From: Burkholderia sp. IMCC1007
GTDB taxonomy: Bacteria; Pseudomonadota; Gammaproteobacteria; Burkholderiales; Burkholderiaceae
DNA length: 64,000 nt
Direction: 5' to 3'
NCBI RefSeq assembly: GCF_027257875.1
Contig: NZ_JAPVQY010000032.1
Location: 1 to 64,000 of the forward strand
Numbering within the stretch: the stretch's first letter is position 1; every line of letters begins with the position of its first letter. The translations under genes and the position numbers were made by a program. Under the pieces are notes generated by a model that ran no database searches, was not told the DNA's origin, and worked only from the letters and a program-made list of their open reading frames with translations. Of this stretch, positions 48,347 through 57,438 are shown piece by piece.

Positions 48347-49111
48347 TCAGGCGCCTTCGTCGGCCTGCAGTGCGCCGGGCGCCACCAGCTCGACGCCAGC
48401 CGCTTCGAGCGCCGCGCGGATCCGCTTCGCGAACGCGAGCGCATGCGGGCCGTCGCCGTGCAGGCAGACCGTCTGCGCATTGAGCGGCACCCACTCGCCG
48501 CTCACCGCGCGTACCTGCCGGTTGCGCACCATGTCGAGCGTGCGCGCGAGCACCGCGTCCTCGTCGTCGATCAGCGCGCCGGGCTGGCTGCGCGGCACCA
48601 GCGAACCGTCCGCGCGGTAGCCGCGATCGGCGAACACTTCCTCGACCGCGGCCAAGCCCGCGTGCCGCGCGGCCGCGATGAACACGCTGTTCGCGAGCCC
48701 GAACACCGCGAGCGACGGATCGAAGTCGTGGATCGCGGACACCACCGCGTCGGCGATCATCGGATCGCGCGCGGCCTGGTTGTACAACGCGCCGTGCGGC
48801 TTCACGTGCACGATGCGGCCGCCTTCGGCCTGCGCGATCGCCGACAGCGCGCCGAGCTGATACAGCACGCCCGCGTAGATATCGCCGGCCGGCAGCTGCA
48901 TTTCCTTGCGGCCGAAATTCTCCGGGTCGTGAAAGCTCGGGTGCGCGCCGATCGACACGCCTTTCTGCACGGCCCAGCGCACGCAGTCGCGCATCGCGTT
49001 CGCGCCGCCTGCATGCCACCCGCATGCGATGTTCGCCGACGTGACGAGGTCGAGCAGCGCCTCGTCCGATCCGCATCCTTCGCCGAGATCCGCATTCAGA
49101 TCGATTTCCAT
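48347..49111 (-). CDS. pxpA: 5-oxoprolinase subunit PxpA (LamB/YcsF family)
   Basis: A 254-residue subunit of the ATP-dependent 5-oxoprolinase PxpABC, which opens 5-oxoproline to glutamate. The start [20 protein letters not shown] and [22 protein letters not shown] and [10 protein letters not shown] are family hallmarks. GAGG precedes the start. It is the last gene of the pxpB-pxpC-pxpA operon, 54 bp after pxpC. Confidence 0.95.
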   Translation of the reverse strand: MEIDLNADLGEGCGSDEALLDLVTSANIACGWHAGGANAMRDCVRWAVQKGVSIGAHPSFHDPENFGRKEMQLPAGDIYAGVLYQLGALSAIAQAEGGRIVHVKPHGALYNQAARDPMIADAVVSAIHDFDPSLAVFGLANSVFIAAARHAGLAAVEEVFADRGYRADGSLVPRSQPGALIDDEDAVLARTLDMVRNRQVRAVSGEWVPLNAQTVCLHGDGPHALAFAKRIRAALEAAGVELVAPGALQADEGA

Positions 49112-49165
49112 GGGTTCCTCGTCCACTGGTTGCGTGGCACGTCCTCTGTCCAGCTACCGCCATTG

Positions 49166-50233
49166 TCACGCCGCGCGCGATTGCGTGCGACGGCGGGTTT
49201 CCTCGCGCATTTCGATCGCGACGTCGATCTGACGCAGATACGCACGTTCTGCGACCAGGGCGGCGCGCGCGACGTCGGGTGTCGTCCGCACGAAGCGGAT
49301 CGGCAGGTTGAGCCGCGCCTGTGCGAGCTTCCATAGATCCGCGCGGATCACCGTGCCGATCTTCGGATAGCCGCCGGTGGTCTGCGCGTCGTGCATCAGC
49401 ACGATCGGCTGGCCGTTCGGCGGCACCTGGACCGTGCCGGGCAGCACCGCGTGCGACAGCAGTTCGGCCGGCCGCTCGCGCACGAGCTCGGTGCCGGCCA
49501 GGCGATAGCCCATCCGGTTGCTGTTCGCGGTGACGAGCCAATCGTCATCCCAGAACGCCTGCTGCGAATCGGCGGCGAACGACGCGTAGTCGGGCCCCGG
49601 CAGCACGCGCACGGGCATCGCCCACGGCGCATGGGCGGGGCGGTGGCGGCGCGGCGGTTCGTCGACGCGCGCGAACGCGCACCACGCGGGCGCCTTCACG
49701 CCGAATTCGGGCGCATCCGCCGCGAGGCAGCCGGCGCCGGCCGGCGGCACGCCGACCGGCAGCCGGTCGCCGTCGCGCAGCGCGCGGCCGCCGAGGCCGC
49801 CGAAGCGCGACGCGAGATCGGTGCTGCGCGAGCCGAGCATCGGCAGCACGTCGATGCCGCCCGCGATGCACAGGTAGCCGCGCATGCCGCGCTTCGCGGC
49901 CGGCAGCACGAGCGTCTGCCCGGCTTCAACCGGCAGGCTCCACCACGAATACACGGGCTTGCCGTCGAGCGTCGCGCCGAATTCGGTGCCGGTGATCGCG
50001 ATGCGCGTCGCGCGCGTGAAGCGCAACGTGGCCGGGCCGATCGTGATTTCGACGGCGGCCGCGTCGGCGCGGTTGCCGACGAGCCGGTTGCCGACCTCGA
50101 GCGCGAGAGCGTCGAGCGCGCCGCCCTGCGCGACGCCGAGATGGCGCGTGCCGCGGCGGCCGAGATCCTGCACGGTCGACAGCGGGCCGGCCCGTAGCAC
50201 TTCGACGGTGCCCGGTGTGGTGTTCTGGCTCAT
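49166..50233 (-). CDS. pxpC: 5-oxoprolinase subunit PxpC (biotin-dependent carboxyltransferase family)
   Basis: A 355-residue protein of the KipA/allophanate hydrolase subunit 2 family. VLRAGPLSTVQDLGRRGTRH at the N-terminus and the late MHDAQTTGGYPKIGTVIRAD are diagnostic. Its ATG overlaps the pxpB stop (ATGA), so translation is coupled. Biotin is not used by PxpC despite the family name. Confidence 0.94.
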   Translation of the reverse strand: MSQNTTPGTVEVLRAGPLSTVQDLGRRGTRHLGVAQGGALDALALEVGNRLVGNRADAAAVEITIGPATLRFTRATRIAITGTEFGATLDGKPVYSWWSLPVEAGQTLVLPAAKRGMRGYLCIAGGIDVLPMLGSRSTDLASRFGGLGGRALRDGDRLPVGVPPAGAGCLAADAPEFGVKAPAWCAFARVDEPPRRHRPAHAPWAMPVRVLPGPDYASFAADSQQAFWDDDWLVTANSNRMGYRLAGTELVRERPAELLSHAVLPGTVQVPPNGQPIVLMHDAQTTGGYPKIGTVIRADLWKLAQARLNLPIRFVRTTPDVARAALVAERAYLRQIDVAIEMREETRRRTQSRAA

Positions 50234-50886
50234 GTCGCGTCGACTCCCGCAATGGTGAAGCGCACGCGATCGCCGGGCAGCAGCAGCGTCGGCTGCTGGC
50301 GCGCCGGATCGAACAGCACGTGCGACGTGCGGCCGATCAGCTGCCAGCCGCCGGGCGAGGTGGCCGGGTAGATGCCGGTTTGCGCGCCGCCGATGCCGAC
50401 CGAGCCGGCCGGCACTTCGAGCCGCGGCGCCGCGCGGCGCGGCGTGTGCAGCGACGCATCGAGGCCGCCGAGATACGCGAAGCCCGGCTGGAAGCCGATG
50501 AAGAACACGACGTATTCGCCGGCCGCGTGACGCGCGACGACCTCGTCGGCCGACAGCCCCGTGTGCGCGGCGACGGCCGGCAGGTCGGGGCCGGCGGCGC
50601 CGCCGTATTCGACCGGGATCTCGACCGTCCGGCCGTCCGCGTGCTCGACGTCGGCCGTCTCCCACGCGTCGCGCAGCGCCGGCGTGAGCGAGTCGGCCGT
50701 CGCGGCGAGCGCGTCGAACACGATCGTCAGGTTATTCATGCCGGGCACGACGTCGATCACGTCGGGCCACGCGCGAGCGACCTCGGCCACGGCCCAGACG
50801 CGGCGTTGGCAATCGAGCGTGGCGGGTGGCGGCACCTCGCAGACGAGGGCGGCATCGCCGAGCGGATAAATGCGGGGTGGCGTCAT
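50230..50886 (-). CDS. pxpB: 5-oxoprolinase subunit PxpB
   Basis: A 218-residue protein of the KipI/allophanate hydrolase subunit 1 family. The start RIYPLGDAALVCEV, EIPVEYGGAAGPDL, FFIGFQPGFAYLGGLDASL and PAGSVGIGGAQTGIYPATSP are all typical. It is the first gene of the operon and is divergent from a winged-helix regulator gene, 148 bp away. Confidence 0.95.
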   Translation of the reverse strand: MTPPRIYPLGDAALVCEVPPPATLDCQRRVWAVAEVARAWPDVIDVVPGMNNLTIVFDALAATADSLTPALRDAWETADVEHADGRTVEIPVEYGGAAGPDLPAVAAHTGLSADEVVARHAAGEYVVFFIGFQPGFAYLGGLDASLHTPRRAAPRLEVPAGSVGIGGAQTGIYPATSPGGWQLIGRTSHVLFDPARQQPTLLLPGDRVRFTIAGVDAT

Positions 50887-50908
50887 CGGACTGGCACGGT
50901 TCGGACGG

Positions 50909-50956
50909 CAATGTTAGCGTACATTGTCAATAAGATATCGATAACTTACCAATAAG
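50909..50956. promoter_or_regulatory. operator-like repeats in the pxpB/regulator divergent region
   Basis: An inverted repeat CAATGT-N6-ACATTG lies at 50909-50926, and CAATAAG occurs twice at 50928-50934 and 50950-50956, 22 bp apart, about two DNA turns. The region is AT-rich. It could bind the divergent winged-helix regulator. Confidence 0.5.
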
Positions 50957-51034
50957 CGTTTTTGCCTAGCTCGCCTGCCGCTGCTTCTGGCGTACACTCG
51001 GCACACCCTGGCATCCGGCTTGCGCCGCCTTTTC

Positions 51035-51547
51035 ATGAAGCGTCCTGCGACCAAGATCGTGTCATCCGAACACCTCGTTTCCGATTCGAGCGCGGAGTTG
51101 TCGGAACTCGAATACGGGCTCATCATGGCCGGCAACGCATTCAACCGATGGATGGTGCGCTGCATGTCGGCCGCCGGTGCGAAGGACATGACGGCGGTCG
51201 AGGTGTCGCTGCTGCATCACGTCAGCCATCGCGAGCGCAAGAAGAAGCTCGCCGACATCTGCTTCGTGCTCAATATCGAGGATACGCACGTCGCGACCTA
51301 TGCGCTGAAAAAACTGATTGCGCGCGGCTATGTGAAGAGCGAGAAGAACGGCAAGGAGGTGTTCTTCTTCGCGACCGACGCGGGCCGCGAGCTGTGCCTG
51401 AAGTATCGGGAAGTGCGCGAGCACTGCCTGATCGAAACGCTGAAGGACAGCGGCCTCACCAACCAGCAGATCGGCGACGCGGCGCAGCTGCTGCGCCATG
51501 CATCGGGGCTCTACGACACGGCCGCGCGCGCGGCGGCATCGCTGTAA
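51035..51547 (+). CDS. winged-helix (MarR-type) transcription regulator
   Basis: A 170-residue protein. A MarR-like winged helix is seen from MTAVEVSLLHHVSHRERKKK through DICFVLNIEDTHVATYALKKL to the wing GYVKSEKNGKEVFFFATDAG (about residues 50-120), with a helical C-terminus for dimerisation. The ATG at 51035 is chosen; a TTG 15 bases upstream is possible and no Shine-Dalgarno is strong. Its divergent position suggests it controls pxpBCA. Confidence 0.85.
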   Translation: MKRPATKIVSSEHLVSDSSAELSELEYGLIMAGNAFNRWMVRCMSAAGAKDMTAVEVSLLHHVSHRERKKKLADICFVLNIEDTHVATYALKKLIARGYVKSEKNGKEVFFFATDAGRELCLKYREVREHCLIETLKDSGLTNQQIGDAAQLLRHASGLYDTAARAAASL

Positions 51548-51621
51548 ACGATTGCGCACGAAACGGCACGTGGTGCCCGGCTGACGCACATGCGGCAATG
51601 GCCGCGGCGCCGCGTGCGACG

Positions 51622-52230
51622 TCATCCGGCGGCCGGGTAGAGCGCGCCGTCGGTCACGATCCAGCGCATCGCGAGATCGTGCGCTTCGGCCGGCAGTGCA
51701 TCGACGCGGCACGCTTCGTACGCGATGCCGACCGTCACCGGCAGCGTGTCGGCCGGCCACACGGCGAGCGTGCGATCGTAATAGCCGCCGCCATAGCCGA
51801 GCCGGTAGCGCTGCAGGTCGAATCCCACACACGGAATCAACAGCAGATCGGGCACGACGACGACCCCTGACGCCGGTTCCGGAATCCGGTGATGGCCTTC
51901 GCGCATCGGCGTCGCCGCATCCCACGCGTGGAACGCGAGCGGTGTGTGGCGCTCGCCGATCACCGGCAGTGCGGCGCGGCGGCCCGCGCCTGCCGCGGCC
52001 CACGCGAGCACCGCATCGCGTGCGTCGAACTCGCCCGGCAGCGGCCAGTAGAAGCCGACCGTGCGCGGTGCGAGCCGCTCGAGCAGGCGGCGCAGCCGCG
52101 CGTCGAGCGCGGCGTTCGCGGCGGGCTGCGACGCGGCGTCGCGACGCGCGCCGGACAGCGTTTTGCGCAGGGCAACCTTCGGGTTCGGCACAGGGTTGCA
52201 TGCTATGCTTTCGCTCAATTCGTGCTCCAT
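51622..52230 (-). CDS. 5-formyltetrahydrofolate cyclo-ligase
   Basis: A 202-residue enzyme turning 5-formyl-THF into 5,10-methenyl-THF with ATP. The family's end motif LLIPCVGFDLQRYRLGYGGGYYDRTL (given here in part) is around residues 130-155, and VGFYWPLPGEFDAR near residue 58 contains the folate-site residues. The start at 52230 leaves only 8 bp to the divergent slt start; a shorter protein starting near VALRKTLSGARRDA is possible and would leave more room for promoters. Confidence 0.92.
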   Translation of the reverse strand: MEHELSESIACNPVPNPKVALRKTLSGARRDAASQPAANAALDARLRRLLERLAPRTVGFYWPLPGEFDARDAVLAWAAAGAGRRAALPVIGERHTPLAFHAWDAATPMREGHHRIPEPASGVVVVPDLLLIPCVGFDLQRYRLGYGGGYYDRTLAVWPADTLPVTVGIAYEACRVDALPAEAHDLAMRWIVTDGALYPAAG

Positions 52231-52238
52231 TCAAAACG

Positions 52239-54191
52239 ATGTCGAACAGCCTTTTCCGAGTATATCGCGCGGTCGCGCTGACGCTTTCGGCCGCCGCGCT
52301 CGTGGCGGGCACGGCGGCGTGCGCCGCACCGAGCGACGACACGCTCTCCGGGGATGACCAGATCTTCGTGCAGCTTCGCGAAGCCGCGCGCCGTAACGAC
52401 GCCGCGAAGGCTGCGCAGCTCGCGTCGACGATCCCGAACTATCCGGTCCCGTCCTACGTCGAGTATTTCCAGATCAAGCCGCAGTTGTTCGATTCGTCGG
52501 GCCAGGCACGCCTCGATGCGCCCGACGCGCCGGTGCAGTCGTTCCTGCAGCGCTACGACGGCCAGGCGATCGCCGACCGCCTGCGCAACGACTACCTGCT
52601 CGTGCTCGGCGCGCGCCACGACTGGCGCGGCTTCGACGACCAGTACAAGCGCTTCGTGCTCGACGACGACACGCAGGTCAAGTGCTACGCGCTCGAATCG
52701 CGCGCGGCGCGCGGCGAGAACGTCGCCGACGCGGCGCGTGCGCTGCTCGTCGAGCCGAAATACTACGGCGACGCCTGTGTCGACCTGATTACGGCGCTCG
52801 CCGTCAACCAGCAGTTCACGAGCGACGACGTGTGGCAGCAGGCGCGCCTCGCGTTCGAGCAGAACTACACGACGCTCGGCGGCAAGATCGTCGACGCGCT
52901 CGGCCCGCGCCCGGTCGGCTTCGACCAGGCGACGAGCGCGCCGCCGCTGTACCTCGCGCGCGGCGTCGGCCCGGACGCGGTCTCGCACCAGCTTGCGCTG
53001 ATCGCGCTCGGCCGCATGGCCCGCAACGATCCGGATGCGGCGGCGGGGATGCTGACAACGGTCGCGCCTTCGCTGACCAAGCAGGAACAGGCGATCGCGT
53101 GGGGCGCGATCGGCTACCAGGGCGCAATCAAGCGCTCGCCGCTCGCGTCGGTCTGGTATGCGAAATCCGCGAACGCGCCGCTGTCCAACGCGGGCTACGA
53201 ATGGCGCACGCGCGCGGCGCTGCTCGCCGGCAACTGGCCGATGGTGCGCTGGTCGATCGAGCAGATGCCGCCGTCGCTGCGCAACGATCCGGCGTGGATC
53301 TACTGGCATGCGCGCGCGCTCAAGCAGAGCGGCGACACGCTGCAGGCGAACCAGGAATTCGAGCAGGTCGCGGGCCAGTTCAACTTCTACGGGCAGCTCG
53401 CCGGCGAAGAGCTCGGCCAGCGCACGACGATCCCGCCGCGCACCAAGGTGAGTGACGCGGAGATCGACGCGATGAGCAAGATCCCGGGCTTCGCGCTCGC
53501 GCAGCGCTTCTATGCGCTGAACCTGCGTCTCGAAGGCAATCGCGAATGGAACTGGCCGCTGCGCGGGATGACCGATCGCCAACTGCTCGCAGCCGCCGAA
53601 TACGGCAAGCGCGTCGACCTGCTCGATCGCACGGTCAACACCGCCGATCGCACGAAGGCCGAGCACGACTTCACGCTGCGCTATCCGTCGCCGTACCGCG
53701 ACATCGTCGAGCGCTACGCGCGCTCGACGAGCCTCGACGTCGAATGGGCGTACGGGCTGATCCGCCAGGAATCGCGCTTCATCACGAGCGCGCGCTCGTC
53801 GGTCGGGGCGGGCGGCCTGATGCAGCTGATGCCGGCGACGGCGCAGATGGTCGCGAAGAAGCTCGGGCTCGGCCCGATCACGCGCGCGCAGATGCACGAC
53901 ATCGATACCAACATCCAGCTCGGCACCTGGTATCTGTCGGACATCTACAACACCTTCGACAGCTCGCCGGTGCTCGCCACGGCCGGCTACAACGCGGGCC
54001 CGGGCCGGCCGCGCCAGTGGCGCCAGGTGTTGACGCAGCCGATCGAAGGCGCGATCTTCGCAGAGACGATTCCGTTCAACGAGACGCGCGACTACGTGAA
54101 GAACGTACTGTCGAACACCGTCTATTACGCGGCGCTCTTCGAGGGCAAACCGCAGTCGTTGAAGAAACGTCTAGGCATGATCTCGCCCTGA
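52239..54191 (+). CDS. slt: soluble lytic murein transglycosylase
   Basis: A 650-residue periplasmic enzyme that cleaves peptidoglycan glycan chains. A signal peptide ends near ALVAGTAACAAPS, whose Cys could even be a lipobox (ALVAGTAAC), then a long helical superhelix domain follows. The catalytic domain has LIRQESRFITSARSSVGAGG (catalytic Glu about residue 510), LMQLMPATAQMVAKKLG and TAGYNAGPGRPRQWR. Length matches Slt70 (645). Confidence 0.93.
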   Translation: MSNSLFRVYRAVALTLSAAALVAGTAACAAPSDDTLSGDDQIFVQLREAARRNDAAKAAQLASTIPNYPVPSYVEYFQIKPQLFDSSGQARLDAPDAPVQSFLQRYDGQAIADRLRNDYLLVLGARHDWRGFDDQYKRFVLDDDTQVKCYALESRAARGENVADAARALLVEPKYYGDACVDLITALAVNQQFTSDDVWQQARLAFEQNYTTLGGKIVDALGPRPVGFDQATSAPPLYLARGVGPDAVSHQLALIALGRMARNDPDAAAGMLTTVAPSLTKQEQAIAWGAIGYQGAIKRSPLASVWYAKSANAPLSNAGYEWRTRAALLAGNWPMVRWSIEQMPPSLRNDPAWIYWHARALKQSGDTLQANQEFEQVAGQFNFYGQLAGEELGQRTTIPPRTKVSDAEIDAMSKIPGFALAQRFYALNLRLEGNREWNWPLRGMTDRQLLAAAEYGKRVDLLDRTVNTADRTKAEHDFTLRYPSPYRDIVERYARSTSLDVEWAYGLIRQESRFITSARSSVGAGGLMQLMPATAQMVAKKLGLGPITRAQMHDIDTNIQLGTWYLSDIYNTFDSSPVLATAGYNAGPGRPRQWRQVLTQPIEGAIFAETIPFNETRDYVKNVLSNTVYYAALFEGKPQSLKKRLGMISP

Positions 54192-54430
54192 TACGCAATC
54201 TTCACACTGCCGCGCGAGACGCGGCAGTGTTCCAACGGGCGGTTCACGCTGATAACGGGCTTGCCGATACCGACACAATCCATCATGGGGCTGGCCGCCG
54301 GAACGGCTGATCGCGGCGTCGCGCTCCTTGCGGATACGGCGAGTGTTCGCTTCGTCGCAATCCTTGCTCGGCCCTTCCGGCGGCGGCGCAAGCCTGTTGT
54401 CAGCGTGACCAGACCCGAGGAGTTCGGAAT

Positions 54431-55390
54431 ATGGATCGCCAGACCGTCGCGCTGCTGGGCGGCACCGGCTTCATCGGCAGCCGGCTCGTCAATGCACTGA
54501 TCGACGCCGGCAAGCAGGTACGCATCGGCACGCGGCGACGCGACCATGCGCGCCATCTGCAGATGCTGCCGGTGGAAATCGTCGAACTCGACGCACTCGA
54601 TACGCGCACGTTGGCCCGCTTCGTGGCCGGCGCGCACGCGGCGGTCAATCTGGTCGGCGTGCTGCACGGCGGCCGCGGCACGCCGTACGGGCCGGGCTTC
54701 GAGCGCGCGCACGTCGCGCTGCCGGCTGCGCTGGCCGCCGCATGCGTCGAGGTCGGCGTGCGGCGCGTGCTGCACATGAGCGCGCTCGGCGCGGATTCGC
54801 ACGGCGCGAGCATGTACCAGCGTTCGAAGGGCGACGGCGAGGCCGCGCTGCATGCGGTCGCCGCGACCGATTCGCTCGCGCTGACGATCTTCCGGCCGTC
54901 GGTCGTGTTCGGCCCCGGCGACGCATTCCTCAACACGTTCGCGAAGCTGCAGCGCACGTTGCCCGTGCTGCCGCTCGCGATGCCCGATGCGCGCTTCCAG
55001 CCGATCTTCGTCGGCGACGTCGTGCGCGCGTTCGTCAACACGCTCGATCTCGCGGGCGCGCACGGCAAGACCTACGAACTCGGCGGCCCGACCGTCTACA
55101 CGCTCGAGCAACTGGTGCGCTATTGCGGCACGCTGGTCGGACGGCAGGCACGCATCGTGCGGTTGCCCGACGCGCTCGCGCAACTGCAGGCGCGGGTGTT
55201 CGAAAGCCTGCCCGGCGAGCCGGTGATCACGCGCGACAATCTCGCGTCGATGTCGGTGCCCAACGTGCTGTCCGGGCCGCTCGCACCGGAACTCGGGATC
55301 GCGCCCGCGAGTCTCGAAAGCATCGCCCCCGCGTATCTCGGCCACGCCGCGCGGCGCTCGCGCTTCGACTGGTTCCGCTCGCGCCGCTAG
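54431..55390 (+). CDS. complex I NDUFA9-subunit-like NAD(P)-binding protein
   Basis: A 319-residue atypical SDR/epimerase-like protein. The Rossmann motif is ALLGGTGFIGSRLVNALI, then AAVNLVGVLHGG (around residue 72) and MYQRSKGDGEAAL with a Y-x3-K pair, FRPSVVFGPGD and FQPIFVGDVVRAF. This pattern is that of NDUFA9-like proteins, which may help quinone-linked complexes; the bacterial role is unclear. GAGGAG lies ten bases upstream of the ATG. It runs ahead of a GST gene. Confidence 0.87.
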   Translation: MDRQTVALLGGTGFIGSRLVNALIDAGKQVRIGTRRRDHARHLQMLPVEIVELDALDTRTLARFVAGAHAAVNLVGVLHGGRGTPYGPGFERAHVALPAALAAACVEVGVRRVLHMSALGADSHGASMYQRSKGDGEAALHAVAATDSLALTIFRPSVVFGPGDAFLNTFAKLQRTLPVLPLAMPDARFQPIFVGDVVRAFVNTLDLAGAHGKTYELGGPTVYTLEQLVRYCGTLVGRQARIVRLPDALAQLQARVFESLPGEPVITRDNLASMSVPNVLSGPLAPELGIAPASLESIAPAYLGHAARRSRFDWFRSRR

Positions 55391-55445
55391 GGCGCCGCAC
55401 GCGGCCGCTTTCGTCCTTCATTTTTGCGCTTTTCGGAACACCGCC

Positions 55446-56093
55446 ATGAAACTCGTCATTGGAGACAAGAACTGCTCGTCATGGTCGATGCGGCCGTGGC
55501 TGCTGCTCGCGCACTTCGGCATCCCGTTCGACGAGATCGCGATCGAGCTGCGCCGCGACGACACCGCCGCGCGCATCCGCGAGTATTCGCCGTCCGGCAA
55601 GGTGCCGTGCCTGATCGACGACCACGGCGCCGCGATCTGGGATTCGCTCGCGATCGCCGAGACGCTCGCCGAGCGCTATCCGCACTTGCCGATGTGGCCG
55701 GCCGATCCGGCACAGCGCGCGCACGCACGCTGCATCTCGGCCGAGATGCATTCGGGCTTCGCCGCGCTGCGCACGCAGATGGGGATGAACGTGCGCGCGT
55801 CGATGCCGGGGCGCGGTGCGACGCCCGACGCGCTCGCCGACGTCGCGCGCATCGACGCGCTGTGGAGCGAATGCATCGAGGCGTCGGGCGGGCCGTTCCT
55901 GTTCGGTGAATTCGGGATCGCCGACGCGATGTATGCGCCCGTCGTGATGCGCTTCAACACGTACGCGCCGGCGCTGTCGCCGGAGGCTGCAGGCTACGCG
56001 GCGCGCGTGACGGCGCTGCCGGCGGTGCAGCGGTGGATCGATGCCGCGCGCCGTGAAACCAACGTGATCGCCGAATACGAACCCCAGCCATGA
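55446..56093 (+). CDS. glutathione S-transferase family protein
   Basis: A 215-residue GST. The N-terminal thioredoxin-fold part is KLVIGDKNCSSWSMRPWLLL, where the SSWSxRPW stretch holds the glutathione-contacting Ser, and EYSPSGKVPCLIDD plus WDSLAIAETLAE bind glutathione. The C-terminal part is all helical (GEFGIADAMYAPVVMRFNTY). Substrate unknown. It overlaps cca by ATGA. Confidence 0.92.
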   Translation: MKLVIGDKNCSSWSMRPWLLLAHFGIPFDEIAIELRRDDTAARIREYSPSGKVPCLIDDHGAAIWDSLAIAETLAERYPHLPMWPADPAQRAHARCISAEMHSGFAALRTQMGMNVRASMPGRGATPDALADVARIDALWSECIEASGGPFLFGEFGIADAMYAPVVMRFNTYAPALSPEAAGYAARVTALPAVQRWIDAARRETNVIAEYEPQP

Positions 56094-57331
56094 ACATCTA
56101 CGCAGTAGGCGGAGCGATCCGCGACGAATTGCTCGGCGTGCCGGTTCAGGACCGCGACTACGTGGTGGTGGGCGCGACGCCCGAGCAAATGGCCGCGCAG
56201 GGCTTCCGGCCGGTCGGCAAGGATTTTCCCGTGTTCCTGCATCCGGACACGCAGGAGGAATACGCGCTCGCGCGCACCGAGCGCAAGACGGCGGCCGGCT
56301 ATCACGGCTTCCAGTTCTATTACGCGCCGGACGTGACGCTCGAAGAGGATCTCGCGCGGCGCGACCTGACGATCAATGCGATGGCGCGCGAGGTGAGCCC
56401 CGAGGGTGCGCTGGTCGGCCCCGTGGTCGACCCGTTCGACGGGCAGGCCGACTTGCGCGCACGCGTGTTCCGGCACGTGAGCGACGCGTTCATCGAGGAT
56501 CCGGTGCGGATCCTGCGGATCGCGCGCTTCGCCGCCCGCTTCGCGGATTTCACGATCGCGGACGAAACGCTCGCGCTGATGCGGCGGATGGTCGACGCGG
56601 GCGAGGTCGATGCGCTGGTGCCCGAGCGCGTGTGGCAGGAAATCGCACGCGGGCTGATGGAAGCGAGGCCGTCGCAGATGTTCGCGGTGCTGCGCGAGTG
56701 CGGCGCGCTCGCGCGCATCCTGCCGGAGGTCGACGCGTTGTGGGGCGTGCCGCAGCGCGCCGACTACCATCCGGAAGTCGACACGGGCGTGCACGTGATG
56801 ATGGTCGTCGACTATGCGGCGAAGCAGGGCTATTCGCTGCCGGTGCGCTTCGCGGCGCTCACGCACGATCTGGGCAAGGCGACGACGCCCGCGGACATCC
56901 TGCCGCGCCACGTCGGCCACGAAGGCCGCAGCGTCGACCTGCTCAAGCCGTTGTGCGAGCGGCTGCGCGTGCCGAACGAATGCCGCGATCTCGCGCTGGT
57001 GGTCGCGCGCGAGCACGGCAACCTGCATCGCGTGATGGAGATGGGCGCGGCCGCGCTGGTGCGGTTCTTCGAGCGCAGCGACGCGCTGCGCAAGCCCGCG
57101 CGCTTCGCCGAGATGCTGCAGGCGTGCGAATCGGATGCGCGCGGCCGGCTCGGGCTCGAGACCCAGCCGTATCCGCAGGCGGAGCGGCTGCGCGTGGCGC
57201 TGGTGGCGGCGCGCAGCGTCGACGCGGGCGCGGTCGCGCGCGGGGTCGGCAACGACGCGATGCAGATCAAGGACGCCGTGCATCGCGCACGCATCGAGGC
57301 CGTCAAGCAGGCGCTGGCGATCGCGGAATAG
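56090..57331 (+). CDS. cca: multifunctional CCA tRNA nucleotidyltransferase
   Basis: A 413-residue class II enzyme adding or repairing the CCA end of tRNAs. YAVGGAIRDELLGVPVQDRD holds the nucleotide-binding GG and the metal Asp pair (DRDYVVVG). RRDLTINAMA, VDPFDGQADL and EDPVRILRIARFAARF follow. A C-terminal HD domain (LTHDLGKATTPADILPRH, about residue 258) gives the phosphatase/phosphodiesterase activity, so this is the bacterial type-1 form. It overlaps the GST gene by 4 bp. Confidence 0.95.
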   Translation: MNIYAVGGAIRDELLGVPVQDRDYVVVGATPEQMAAQGFRPVGKDFPVFLHPDTQEEYALARTERKTAAGYHGFQFYYAPDVTLEEDLARRDLTINAMAREVSPEGALVGPVVDPFDGQADLRARVFRHVSDAFIEDPVRILRIARFAARFADFTIADETLALMRRMVDAGEVDALVPERVWQEIARGLMEARPSQMFAVLRECGALARILPEVDALWGVPQRADYHPEVDTGVHVMMVVDYAAKQGYSLPVRFAALTHDLGKATTPADILPRHVGHEGRSVDLLKPLCERLRVPNECRDLALVVAREHGNLHRVMEMGAAALVRFFERSDALRKPARFAEMLQACESDARGRLGLETQPYPQAERLRVALVAARSVDAGAVARGVGNDAMQIKDAVHRARIEAVKQALAIAE

Positions 57332-57438
57332 GCGGGCGGAGGGGGCCGCGGTTCGGTACGGCAATTCGGTGCCGCGCCCCAGTGCCGCGCATCGTGCGTA
57401 TGGCCCGGGCCGCGCGGTGCGTCACCGGCCGCCAGCCG

